Source of the DNA: Actinernus sp. WN-2022
Lineage: Eukaryota; Cnidaria; Anthozoa; Actiniaria; Actinernidae
Assembly: GCA_030867875.1 (NCBI GenBank)
Contig: JAOWCC010000064.1
Coordinates: forward strand, 35,300,802-35,364,801
Length of the DNA stretch: 64,000 nt
Reading direction: 5' to 3'
Below, in pieces: positions 1 to 11,200 of the stretch (position 1 is the first letter of the stretch; the number at the start of each line of letters is the position of its first letter). The notes beneath the pieces were generated by a model. That model made no database searches. It saw only the letters and a list, made by a program, of their open reading frames with translations, and was not told the origin of the DNA. A program made the position numbers and the translations under genes.

Positions 1-60
1 TGTATGCAAGAGGAGCGATCTTGAAATCAATCCGATACTTAACAGGCACAAGGTGAAGCG

Positions 61-307
61 TTATATTCCCTCGAAGAAATTAAGCGCCATACTAACGACG
101 ATGATGTTTGGGTAATTCATTCTGGGAAAGTTTACGACGTAAGTAAGTTCTCAGAACGGCACCCGGGTGGCAAGGATATCTTACTGCAAAACTCTGGTCA
201 AGATGTTACCGAGCTAAATTATGAGCAATGTTGATACTCACAAACACAGCAAGATCGCGTACGGTTGGTTACCGCAGAAATATATAATCGGCAAAGTAAA
301 AGAAGAG
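61..307 (+). pseudogene. FA2H-like cytochrome b5 domain exon, broken copy A
   Basis: The translation from 61 reads LYSLEEIKRHTNDDDVWVIH and then contains the heme-binding HPGG motif of cytochrome b5 domains. A MSNVDTHKHS / YGWL block follows, resembling the stretch after the b5 core in fatty acid 2-hydroxylase. Against copy B (25657-25901) this copy has a 4-base insertion after GAGCTA, giving a stop near 232, plus a 3-base insertion and a 6-base loss at the old splice donor. It is therefore dead. The first histidine ligand region and the fold core are visible, but no hydroxylase domain is in the window. It lies in the middle of a minus-strand LINE. Confidence 0.75.
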
Positions 308-477
308 GTATAGGTTTTACCATGTACCTAGAGAGTTGTTCGCGTTTGAAACATATTGACATGACGTTTTCATAGTTATTTTCTTGAGTTTCAATATAAC
401 TTAAAAGTTAAATTTGATCTGATTCGAATAAATATGCATAATATAGGACATACTGTATATCACTTATCAGTTCGCGA

Positions 478-1390
478 ATGGCTACCAGTGGAGGTGAATC
501 AAGACAGGAGTGATATGGGCAAATCTCGGTATTATAAAGCATGCCACTCTTGCGAGTTACAGTAATCCAGGTGTGACATCACAAAGGCATGGACCAGCGT
601 CTTGCAAAAAAAAATGGTTGACTCAACAGACAGGAATTTTCTTATATGTCTGATGTCACATTGTAGAGGCCTCTGAATGCTTTACTGCAAACCTTTCCCA
701 CATGAACGTTCATAGACATGCGGTTGTCAAACCACAAGCCCAAGTTCCGTACACTTTTCATAGGCTCGATGTCAGAATCACCAACCTTGAGAGAGTTGAT
801 GGTGACTTTAGACAGCTGCTGACGAGATACGATGATCAAAAATTCTGTTTTAGTGTCGTTGAACATCAGCCCATGAGAAACTAACCAAGCACGAACATCA
901 TCAATACATTCCTCGATAACTTTCACTGCTTGATCTTGAGCAGCTGACGACTCCGGCCGTAATGAGAAATAGAGTTGCGTGTCATCGGCATATCCGTTAA
1001 CAGATGGGAGGTGCTTGCTTACCACCTGGAAGAGTCGAGAAGCGTACAGCAGGAAGAGAACTGGCCCAAGGCAGCTTATCTGAGGAACCCCACACTTTAG
1101 ATTGAAAGCTTTAGAGAACTCTTGGTTGACGAGTACACGCTGTTTTCTACCAGAAAGATACGACTTGATCCATTTAAGCGCATCACCGACAACACCAAAA
1201 TCCGACTGCAATATGACCACCATATCCCATGGTCGATCGTATCAAAGGCCGCGCTCAAGTCGAGGAGAACAATCATACAGATCATATTAGGGAGCACGAG
1301 CACGACTTTTAGACTCAAAATACTGATATCTGTTGCAAGAAAGTACAGATCTTCCATTTCTACAAAACAATGCTGCGGGCACGAGAACAA
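478..1390 (-). pseudogene. LINE reverse transcriptase fragment, copy A
   Basis: Minus-strand frames give VLLDLSAAFDTIDHG (RT palm motif A), CGVPQ..CLGPVLFLLYA (motif B region, with the usual QGS changed to QIS) and YADDTQLYFSL (catalytic YADD box). These are followed by the thumb region DTKTEFLIIVSRQQL. The reading frame is broken near 1200, where motif A and the rest fall in different frames. This is a non-LTR retrotransposon of the L2/CR1/Rex-like group, judged by motif style only. The 3' part of the same element lies mostly left of the window and is seen complete in copy B. Confidence 0.85.
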
Positions 1391-1475
1391 GCTACTAAGA
1401 CTATTTGTTTGTTCATATATATTTTAAAGCGTTCGTCGATTGTAAAAAGTCGTACTCGAATCTAAAGCTCCCTCA
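1293..1475. mobile_element. MITE-like repeat, TCGAG-ended family, copy 1
   Basis: The left end (GAGCACGAGCACGACTTTTA) and right end (AGTCGTACTCGAATCTAAAG) are imperfect inverted repeats. The body matches 26899-27085 (the duplicate) and 51776-51976 (a diverged independent copy with better ends). There is no coding capacity. Confidence 0.65.
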
Positions 1476-1778
1476 TGTACTCATTCAGCAACGCGTCATC
1501 TCTCTTAGATTGACTCATTATTATCATCAATTGTCAAAATCGCTAGAATTGATTATAATCCGTCATCATTCTAAGACAAACCCTAACCCGAACTACAAAC
1601 CAAACCCTAACCATCGGACGAGTTCACGGGTAAATCGCCTACGCGGCTCCGTTTATCCGCGGCTGTTCTTTCTCTAGAAAACCTCTGGAATTAGGGTAAA
1701 GATTTATCGCCAATCAGTCAGATTTAGCCGGTAAAAAAAACGAGTGGGGGACTGGAACCGAGTCAGTAAAACTAATGC

Positions 1779-2070
1779 AATTACCCTATATCATTATGAC
1801 GTCACGGCTTGTTTATTAGGGGGTCAGAATCGACTTGAAATTTTGAACTAAATCTGCTCTGCTGAGGAAATTGTCAGCTGTATCAATGTTTATCCCACAA
1901 TATTTACCGTATTTGGTGGCTGTTACCGGTATTCTACGTTCTACAAAATGCATTTGATAGCGACTTCCTTTGTGTTGTTGCTGTTTTGTCCCCCTCCCAC
2001 GACCGTGATCCTTAGCGTTTAAACAATAGATTGTTTTGATTTGACGTCATGATGATATAGGTCAATTTAT
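1779..2070. mobile_element. MITE with TATATCATTATGACGTCA ends, copy 1
   Basis: The left end ACCCTATATCATTATGACGT and the right end TTGACGTCATGATGATATAG are imperfect inverted repeats. Copies occur at 27708-28012 (duplicate) and, in reverse orientation, at 63293-63618, which proves dispersal. The ends contain the CRE-like palindrome TGACGTCA. It lies about 400 bp upstream of the USP start codon in both duplicates. Confidence 0.75.
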
Positions 2071-3365
2071 AATAACTAGTCAAAGTGAGCATTATTTTTC
2101 AAAAGAACAGATCAAAGTTAGCTAAGTCTGGAAAGTTTGGTGAACTTTCGCTCAATATTGACGATGCTAGAAGGCATCAAATATGTAATTTTTCCCATAC
2201 AAACTCTCCTATTTTTTAACGTTGCATTGTCCGGCTCCAAACCAACTCGTGCCATGCGCCCTGGCCTGGCTCTTGTCACCAGTTCCCCTCTATCACCCCC
2301 TGATGTTTATTTGTTGCCATGACGTCGGTAAACGTCTGTATTATGCGAATTACTGTCACATGACATACTCAGTAATGGCGGAGGTACACAACTTGAGAGG
2401 GACAACTCGGACAGAACTCTGACCTAAAATGACTGCAATCTCCTTAAAGATAAATCAGTTAGATAGTTTGAACCTTTACAAATGGACGTAAAGATGTATG
2501 GAGGTTCTTCGACATCTGCAACAGGAACATACAAACGTTTTTCAGTACAGGGGACAAGCTCTTCGACGACGCGGGGACGACTCGCGGGTTCAATCAGCAC
2601 GACAACTTCTGGAACAGCAAGAACTAATGCCACGAGGGAAAGGCCTACAGATTCTTATTCCAGCTCATATGCAGCAGGGACAAATGGTTATTCAACCAGA
2701 AGTAATAGGCAACTTCCAGAAGGACCGGGACCTTTGCCAAATAGATACTCGCATGATAGAGATGTTCGCTATGTTTCGTCCACACACAAGAGGGACGAAC
2801 AACTACTGCAAAGGAATGGTTACCCCGCTAAATCAAACTACGATCGAGATACTCAGTTTATGCGAAGGAAAGTTTCTAATGATTCAGGTTATGGTAGTCC
2901 TAGCGTCAAATCTCAAACAGGCTTCACGTCTTCTACTTCTAATACAACGAGTGCAGTCATGAGTAAACCCAGTTACAATTATTCTCTAGCCGGTAGAAGG
3001 TCAAAATCGTTTTCAAATATACACTCTACTTTTGCTGAGCTTTCTTTTACTAATGATGATCAGAAAGGCAAGGGTGCCTCTAGTATAAAGGACTCGTCTT
3101 CTCGGAGCTACGAGGCTAGCGGTAATCAAATGGGTTATCGATCAAATGGAATTTCGTCGAGGACGAAGACTTTAGAAAGTCTCCCCAAAGCGAGCGACAC
3201 CAGTTCAGTGTACATGCAATCCACTTCACAATCAGACTACAGAGCTTCTTTAAATCGCGTTAGAAATTCTACTAATAACACTTCCAGCTCTTCAGAGAGT
3301 TCATCCAGTCAAATATCTGGAATGAGCCCATCAACGAAGAAAAGTGGCTCGATTCTGGATTACAA

Positions 3366-3371
3366 CGAATG
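3366..3371. repeat. Left 6-bp target-site duplication CGAATG
   Basis: CGAATG directly precedes the terminal TACGG at 3372, and the same six bases follow the terminal CCGTA at 19962 (19963-19968). A chance match at exactly these positions is about 1 in 4096. Confidence 0.75.
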
Positions 3372-3576
3372 TACGGTGGCCCATAAGGGCCATGCCACTT
3401 TGTCTTTTTTTGCCACTTTTTTCGCGACTTTTTTCGCGACTTTTTTTGCCACTTTTTGCGCGACTTTTTTAGCCACTTTTTTACCCACTTTTTTCCCCAC
3501 TTTTTTCGCTACTTTTTTCGCTACCTTTTTCGCGACTTTTTTCGCTACCTTTTTCGCGACTTTTTTCGCGACTTGA
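3372..3576. repeat. Left terminal inverted repeat with 12-bp minisatellite
   Basis: The terminal block TACGGTGGCCCATAAGGGCC... contains the internal palindrome GGCCCATAAGGGCC. It is followed by about 14 degenerate copies of CACTTTTTTCGC up to 3576. The copies differ in the two bases before the T-run and so are less regular than at the right end. These are plausible transposase-binding sites. The apparent VAKKVAKK and FFATFFAT peptides here are translations of the minisatellite. Confidence 0.85.
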
Positions 3577-3740
3577 GTTGGCAACCACTAGCATCGCGGG
3601 CTCAGTAAATCCAATATGGCGACAGAGAAGACGCATGAGTCTGTTGAAAAGGTACACAATGATGATTTCTTTACTTGTTTTTATCGTTGCATTCACTTAA
3701 ACTTACGTACGACTACAATATCGATTATAAGTTGCTGACC

Positions 3741-4145
3741 GTAATGTCCGTAACGCTTCCTGTAATGTCCGTAACGCTATACTTTTGCAGTAGCAACACA
3801 ATCAAATAAACCTTTTGGAAATTTATCACTGTAGAACAAAACTTTGACCACTAGCCCATTCACAAAAAATACTTGTTCTCTAAAGACATCTCAAAATTCA
3901 CAGGAATCTGGCTTTTAAAGAAGTGAACAAAAAGTCTGGTTGTTTTAGTTGTAATGTCCGTAACGCATCTTTAAGTCAATGGCACAGACACCTTAATATC
4001 TGCACTCTTTTTTCTTTCCTGCCAATTAAGGGAGGGAACTCCAAGGTATAATGTATTAAACAAAAAACAGCAAAACCATGCATGTCCTGGGCAGTGCAGC
4101 AATTATAAGTAGAAAAATTATGTCTGAGTGTAATGTCCGTAACGG
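3741..4145. promoter_or_regulatory. Four copies of GTAATGTCCGTAACG ahead of the ligase gene
   Basis: The exact 15-mer GTAATGTCCGTAACG occurs at 3741, 3762, 3951 and 4130. The fourth copy contains the ATG at 4133 that opens the ligase reading frame. The spacings are irregular, so this is not one tandem array. The copies fall in the only non-coding gap between the left terminal repeat and the ligase. A role as protein-binding sites or promoter elements is an inference. Confidence 0.5.
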
Positions 4146-5266
4146 TGGAATGGACCAAAACAAGAAAAATACAGTTGGGGTGGCTTCATTTCATTGAAAG
4201 TGAGAAGAAATTACAGTCCATCAGAATGATTAAAGGAGGAGGATCCAGGGAAGTTGATATGGCCCTCTCAGCCACAAAGGATGATGTTATACAAGCATGC
4301 ATCAACTTATTCTTTCCAAATGGTGAGAGTACATTTGCAGGCAATGCTGCCAACATGGAATTTGGACTTGCTAACTTTAAGAGGGAGGACATTGAAAGCC
4401 ATGTTAACTTGAGTGGGAGAGATGTTCCTTTCACAGTAATAAATTATGCGGAAGCCCACAAAACAAACAGAATTAGACTATACTTAACATCTAAGTGTAA
4501 ACCGGAAGGAGTTGCATATGACGACACATCCAATAAGAGTAGTAAGGAAAGTGAATGGGAGCCAAAGTCCATGCTTGAGATGGAACAAAGTGAAACTATT
4601 TGTGATAACCTAATTGGAACATCTGAACAACGGCAGGTCATCAAAACTGCGCAAAACAAAGCTTTTGAAGAGTCACTAGCAAATGACAAAGCCAAGGAGG
4701 ATGCTAAGCATAAAGCCCTTGAGACAGAGATCCATGATATTCAACGTAAAGAGTCACTGCAGAAAGCAAGATCTCTTCGGGTTCCCAAAGAACCCAGCCC
4801 AAATCAGCCTAGTGTCACAGTTCAAGTTCGGCACCCAGTTATGGGTTTAATAAGATGCAGACTTTCTCCTTCAGCTACGATTCTGTCTGTCTATGATTGG
4901 GTAGGATCGCTCTCAAGAGATCCAGAGTATTTTGAACTGTATTCTCCTCCTGCTGAGTTCTTGGCTCCTAATGTTCCAGTCCTGCAGGCTGATAAGCACT
5001 GTCACCCTTTTCATGGTGGAATGTGAGAGCCCTCCCTCGATCGATGATGATGATGATGGAACTGTTCAATTTAAAGGATTTGGCCAGTTGCTGAATAGTA
5101 GTACAGACACAACCTGCAACCTAATGGATTCTATTATTGAAGGTGGATCAACTTGTGACAAGTTTTCTTTCAATGTGGAATGTGTAAGTGAACAGCCACC
5201 AGAAAACTTCATGGAAGAAGGATCTTCTGCTGGAGAAGATGAGGCTGCAACTGTTTGTGACCCAGT
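4133..5266 (+). CDS. Ligase exon: conserved N-terminus, coiled linker and UBX-like domain
   Basis: Residues 1-125 form a globular domain (KIQLGW, REVDMALSATKDDVIQA, FAGNAANMEFGLANF) seen in multi-copy animal HECT proteins. Residues about 180-225 are Lys/Glu/Ala-rich and likely helical. Residues about 230-285 (SLRVPKEP, SVTVQVRHPVMGLIRCRL, VYDWVGSL) are UBX-like and may bind p97/VCP. The extra base near 5000 splits the exon into two frames. The donor is CCCAGT/GTGAGT at 5266/5267. The start is taken at 4133 because the preceding in-frame sequence shows no conserved residues. Confidence 0.75.
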
Positions 5267-8200
5267 GTGAGTTGAACTTCATTCTGTAATTCTCTCAATG
5301 AGTCACTCAATGAATTTGTTTAATATTTATTTACAATATAAAACCCATGTTCACTGCTAAAGAAATAATAAGTAAACATACTGCAGTGGAATGCAATTGC
5401 CCCCTCTGTTCAAAAAATATTTCAACAGGTGAAGTGAAATGCAATGGAATACAATTGCCCCCTCTGTTAACAAAATATTTCAACGGGTGAAGTGAAATTT
5501 TACTATTTCTTCCTCCAAATTAAGACAATTCTAGATCTGTGTTTGCCAGAAAAGCTAGATTTTCCATGTAAACTTTTTTGCAAGTTACTAAAGTAGTACA
5601 TGCGCTATATTGTAGCAGCGTTCTCCCCAGACTTTTTCCCCAATGTTGTTAATTCGTTAGTATTCATACAGGTTGCAGCTGGGTTCCCAGAATGCAATGA
5701 TGCACTGATCTGGATACACTTCCTGTAAAGACCACTTGAATTGTAGTTGGGATTGACATTGTTGTTCCATAATGAAGAATTATTGTTTTATAGAAATTAT
5801 CGAAAGTACTTGAAGACAGTATGAGCAGAGCTGCTCTCTGCAGTAAGTTGAATAAGACAACAGACTCTGTAGTATGCAACATTCTCCTCTGCTGTCACAT
5901 CTATTTTATATATTTCTACTTTTGAATGCATTCTTATACATTTTGTAAATGAGGTCTTTTAAATTTCAGAGAGGCAAGTAACCAAAAAGGGGCACAAAAG
6001 CAGGTAAGTAAGTAAGTAAGTAAAACTTTATTTATACACGCTTGCCCCGTCAACTATTAGATAAAAAGCTGGTTTCCACAAGGGGCGTGTGGTTACAAAT
6101 TCATAAAAATTTAAACTATTAATTTAAAAGTTATACTGAAACTACATTAATACTAACGACTAATAATAATAACTACTATACATTAATAATAACTACTCTA
6201 ATTTATTACTATAAAAACCTTTACTAAATAGAATCATGTAAAAGTGTGAGCATTAATTCTGCTAGTAAAGATAGATAGGGAGTCAGATTTTTGAATGGCT
6301 TCAGGAAGCGAATTCCATAATTTACCTCCGCTATATGAGAAGCTTTTCTTGAGATATTCCGTTTTTGGTAGTGGTAACTGCAGTGAGGCAGAGGAGCCCC
6401 TGAGGTTATATTGAGTTGTATTCTTCTTACTCGAGAACAGATCTGCAAGGCAACTCGGAGCTAAGCCATTGATCACTTTATACATTTGTTTTACTTTTGA
6501 CTTTGCTCGTTGAGTTTCTAGAGTTTCCCAGCCTAAGGCATTTAAAGCCTCTATGGCAGGGGTATCGTTACTCATATTCATAATTAGTCTTGCAGACCTG
6601 TTCTGGAGTTTCTGAAGCCTATTAGAGTGACCTTGACCAAAGGTATCCCATACCTCACTACAGTAATTAAAATGAGGCTGAACTAATGCGTTGTATATGC
6701 TGACTAGAGTGGCTATTTCAACAAAATCTCGAATTCGTCTCATGGCTCCTATTCCTGAGCTGACTTTTTTGGCAACATTATCAATGTGCTTGTCCCAGGA
6801 TAGATGTTGGTCTATTTCAACGCCAAGAACCCTACTATGGTAAACTTGTTTCAGAGTTTTATCATCAATCGTAATACACGGTTGAGATTGAAGGGTTCTA
6901 AGGTTATAATGCGAGCCAATTAACAAAAATTCCGTTTTTGCGACATTTAAGCTTAATTTGTTTGCTAATAGCCACTCCTTTACACATTCAAGGTCGTCGT
7001 TCATGGCCGTCTCAACTTCCTCTATAGTATTTCCAGATGTCGTTAGGTTTGTGTCATCTGCAAACAGCCGAGGAGAAGCCCGACTAAGACACTCTGGTAA
7101 ATCATTTATATATAGAAGGAAGAAGAGTGGGCCAAGAATAGAGCCTTGGGGGATACCGCACGTAATCTGACTTTCCGAAGACACTGCTTCATTCAGCTGG
7201 CATTTTTGCTTGCGGTTAGTTAAGTATGATAGTATTAAGGATAAGGCATTGCCGGTGATACCATATAGTTCCAACTTGCGCAGTAAAACACTATGATTGA
7301 CCGTATCAAATGCCTTTTTTAGATCCAGAAATACAACCAAATTAAACATTTTCCGATCCATGTTTACAAACCAGCTGTTTGTGCTATCCAAAAGAGCTGT
7401 TCAAAGCAGTTGAGTGATGTCTCTGAAAGCCAAACTGATGCTCAGAAAGTATACTATTTGATGTGAGATATTCATATAACTGTTCAAACATAATTTTTTC
7501 CATTATCTTACTAATTACAGGCAGAATGGAAATTGGTCTGTAATTATCCGCTGCGTTTTTTCCCCCTTTTTTAAAAAGAGGCAAGACCCTGGCTATTTTC
7601 CACTCGTCTGGGAAACAGCTCGAAATAATGGCATTGTTGAAAATATGTGTAAGTGCCGGGGAAATAGCAGGTGCTGCAATTTTTAACATTTTTCCAGATA
7701 TTTTGTCAATGCCTGTTGCTTTAGAATTAGAGAGACTACTCAAGAGCTTGAGTATCTTTTCATTAGATATCTGCTTAAAGCGTGATATGTTAGATTGGCA
7801 AGGCTTTACAAACTGCTCAAACGTAGCGATAGAGTCGGCCATTGAGTTGGCCAAATTTGGGCCAATATTGGAAAAATAAGTATTGAAAGCTTCCACTATT
7901 TCATCAGGAGAATTAATTTTAGTATCGTTGACCTTGAGTTCGTTTACAACAGTTTTACTGGAAGTGCGCCCAAGCAGATCATTAATTGTTTTCCAGGCCT
8001 CTTTAGGATTATTATGTTGCTTAGCAATCTTGTTGCGATAATAGTTGGACTTGGCCTGACGCAAAGCAATGTTAACCTCATTTCTGGATGCTTTGTAGTC
8101 ATCCCAATCGGAACATAATTTGGTCACCATTGCCTTGCGTTTGTTTTTATCTCTCGTAATAATTAATTCTTTTATCTCTCTGGTCAGCCATGGGACATTA

Positions 8201-11200
8201 AACGATCTTTTTCTTTTGGATTGTACTGGGGCATGCTTGTCTAACACGTCTAAGAATATATCTTTCCACGCGGCCCACATCGTGTCTGTGTCAGGACTTA
8301 AGACAATTTGTTCCCAGGGCTGAGCAAAAAGGTCTTCAACAAAACATTTCTGGTTAAACCTTTTCATGTTTCGTATTTCAATTGTTTTGGCCTTGATGCG
8401 CGTACTTTTATAAGGATTTATCTTTCTTATCCCATAAATTAAACTATGGTCACTTATTCCCAAGTGTATTACGCCTGAGGAATTGATTTTGTCTGTAGAT
8501 GAAGTTACAAAGTGATCAATGAGACTTTTTGATTGAGGTGTTATGCGCGTGGCTTCAGTTATCAATTGAGAGAGTTGATATGTCTCGTAAATTGCTTTAA
8601 GTCTTTTGGCTTGACAATCAGAATTTTTCTTTAGCAAACAACAATTCATGTCCCCAAGGATCACGTGCTCTTTGTTTTCATCATCTACTGTCTTAATCAT
8701 TTTTTCAAAACTAGTAAAAAATTCGCACGGAGTGTTGGGCGCTCGATAAATAGCGCTGACAATAAATGGTCGGCTATTTGGCTTGCAAATTTCCAGGGAA
8801 ACACCCTCAATATCAACAGGAATTATCTCATTTCTAATTCGGTAGTTAATGGAGCTTCGAAGAAAAATACAAACACCACCGCCAGTCCTTGATCGGTCTT
8901 TCCTTATGATATTATATCCACGGATTCCTACCTCGCCATCCGAAATCGAAGAATCAAGCCTAGTTTCACATAAGCCAATAAGATCGAACGACTGAAATAA
9001 TTTGGATATACGAATTTCATCGACGTGTTTTAGGAGGCTTACAATATTAAGAAAAGCCATTTTAAACCCCCTTGCTTTTGGGCCATTAGGAATAAAGCTT
9101 TCATCAGATAATGTAATATCTTTAGAAATTAAGCTAGGTTCGGATGGTGAATTTATGCTCACACTTTTGGCCGATCAATTATTAATAAGAGAATTAAAAT
9201 TGTTCTGCAAAGCTATACTACCTGCGGGGTTTAAGTGTATGCCTTTCGCGTTGAGGTGAAATGCTTTGATATTAGAGTTTGCGGCAAATTCCCAGCCATT
9301 CTGGTTACAAAATGAGCGCAGTATGCGATTGGTTTCTCTTACCCTGTTATTCATGTCATTCGAGTCAGTTCTTGTTATAATGCCTGATACTGCGATGCTC
9401 GTGTTAGGAGATTGTGATTCTATCTTGTGCGCCAAGTTAGTAATCCCATCTGCGACTATCTGCGGCTCAGAGCTGCGAAGATCGTTAGTACCAATATGCA
9501 ATACAATCTTGTCAGGCTGTTTACGGAGTAGTGGTTTCACAAAGTCGTTCATATCTTCCACAGTGGCACCAGCAAATGATTTTACTGTGACGCGTTGTGA
9601 AGTATTGGACAGCTCCCAGCCTTTAACGTACTTGATAATTGAGTCTCCTGCAATAACGACGTCAAATTTCGATTTTCTCTCTTCATTATCAACTGTCGGT
9701 GGCGATTTTTGCTTAGTAGATTCGCCGGATACATTTGATTTCTGTGCACTTCGATTCTGTTGACGCTTCCATTTGTTATTGTTGGATCCAGCATTATTTC
9801 CTTGCTTGTTTTCTGGTATTTCAGGAGAGGTTGGAGGGTCTTTATTCGCTTCTGCTGCTCGGTTTCCAAATGATTTGTTGCCTTGATGGCTCTGATACAG
9901 ATCTTTACTTATGATGGAGACAACGAGCTTCAGAGAATCTCTCTCTTCTGTTAGATGCTGTAATTTATCCTTTGATAATTTAAGTTGGTCCCTCAGTATT
10001 CTATTTTCTTCATTCAATTTCTGCGCTTTCAGGCGGTCGTTGTTGTTAGTGTGAGGTGTTGGTCCGAACAAATCTTTTAGCTCAGCTATATCATGTTCGA
10101 GGCGATCGTAAAGTTTCTTGAAGTAGTTGTGGCTTGGACACGAATGGTGTTTTTGATTATTATATCCAGCATCGTTGTTGTCAGCAACTTCGTGTACATC
10201 TGGCTCGATATTTTCGCTTAGCGGTTGGCTTCGGCTGCCATTAATATTTAAATTTTGGCGGGAACCACCGTTAAGTTGCCCATCGGTATGATTTGGATTC
10301 TCAAGGTAGTTTTAATGGATTTACCTATGTACATTCTGTAACTACCATAGAATCCGCTGGATAGTCCCTAGGTACTCTTCATCATAAAGGGTCTTTAGGG
10401 TCTGTGTTTCGTGTACTTGAACATGTACATGCACATGCAGGAGGATTATATACACATTTCTCAGACTAATTATTTATTCAAACCATAAAATATGTAATAA
10501 ACAAATTAGGCTTGTGAATCAAAATAATATCAAGCTCTTAACATGTAATAATCTATATGCAATTACCACAAGAAAGCATTACATAACTACCCTGAAGTAC
10601 ATGTATGTATTTCATAGTATGAAAAGCTAGACTAAGTACATGTACAATGTAATGGGCATTGAGCAGAAAGGGCTGGGGTTGTTAATTAACACAAGGATGC
10701 AGTGATTATCATGCTAAATGTCTTCTAATCAAGTGTAAGTAATCCAACCTGGAGCTCATCTTTAAATTTAAGCAGCTGGATAATTGTGTACTTTAATATC
10801 CTATACATGTTTATAAAAACAAGCAGCATTTCAGGCAGCATCAGGTTTTTTTATTCTTTTGTGTAACAGGGACGGTTATAATAAAATTGTGTGCTATATG
10901 TATCATAACACGTTTTAGAGTACATGTATTTAACAGTAGTCCATTTTTGTAACAAACCTATATACTGCTTCCTTTAATTACTGGTGACTGAGGCAACATT
11001 CCACTTGGTAGTACATTGTATGCATCATTTTGGCCATTTTACCAAGCGAACAGGTTAAACGTTTTGATAATCAACATCACTTAACAATTAATAATTATTA
11101 CCTAGAATTAACTTTTATCAACAAACGTTAACAGAACATAGGCATACAAAATCCACACTTTTCTGACATAATGGTGTACTACCTAACAAATGCTGGAAAC

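Larger units (their letters stand above)
1..3371. repeat. Segmental duplication, copy A (partner 25597-33016)
   Basis: Position 1 corresponds to 25597, and the two segments run in parallel with only scattered substitutions up to about 3368. The shared content in order is: b5 exon inside a LINE, TCGAG-end MITE, CCCTATATCATTATGACGTCA MITE, USP 5' flank, USP exon 1. Copy B has extra blocks at 27241-27561, 28028-28517 and 28605-31788 that copy A lacks, so copy A shows the empty sites. The window begins inside copy A, so the duplication may extend further left. It could be a genuine tandem duplication or a second haplotype placed in the same contig. Confidence 0.93.
2482..3576 (+). pseudogene. USP2/USP21-like exon 1, copy A, truncated by a transposon
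   Basis: ATG at 2482 opens the same Ser/Thr/Tyr/Asn-rich, low-complexity N-terminal exon as the full gene at 32130. The match continues for about 295 codons with only a few substitutions (for example G for C in the GKGASS block). At 3368-3371 the homology ends and the reading frame runs into the terminal repeat of the 16.6 kb element, adding about 68 residues of FFAT-type repeat before TGA at 3574. The catalytic exons are absent. It could still be transcribed, because its 5' flank is duplicated with it. Any product would lack protease activity. Confidence 0.9.
6004..10310 (-). mobile_element. CR1/L2-type LINE, 5' truncated, inside a ligase intron
   Basis: This minus-strand element has two reading frames. 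ORF1 carries an SGNH-esterase-like domain, and ORF2 carries an endonuclease plus reverse transcriptase. The 3' end at 6004 is (TTAC)n with an AATAAAG-like signal just before it. The 5' end lies in ORF1 near 10310, where the open frame runs into a stop without a methionine, so it is truncated. There is one break in ORF2 near 7384-7420. An insertion into the host transposon's intron fits the age order: ligase element first, LINE later. Confidence 0.88.

Noticed and set aside
1570..1615. Telomere-like CCCTAA words (also 27180, 34850-35280)
   Set aside because: Only isolated or irregular CCCTAA copies are present inside dispersed repeats. There is no run of perfect TTAGGG units.
2498..2962. 154-codon alternative frame in USP exon 1 (also 32146-32610)
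   Set aside because: It is identical in both duplicates only because the DNA is duplicated. The 32130 frame splices in phase into the catalytic exons, so that one is real.
3360..3696. Lys-rich VAKKVAKK and GSEKSREK reading frames (also 19668-20031)
   Set aside because: They are translations of the 12-bp minisatellite GCGAAAAAAGTG in all frames of both terminal repeats. They have no independent coding signal.
8665..9763. Plus-strand open frames over the LINE (also 7628, 8120, 9002, 9266)
   Set aside because: They are antisense shadows of LINE ORF1 and ORF2, whose motifs are clear on the minus strand.
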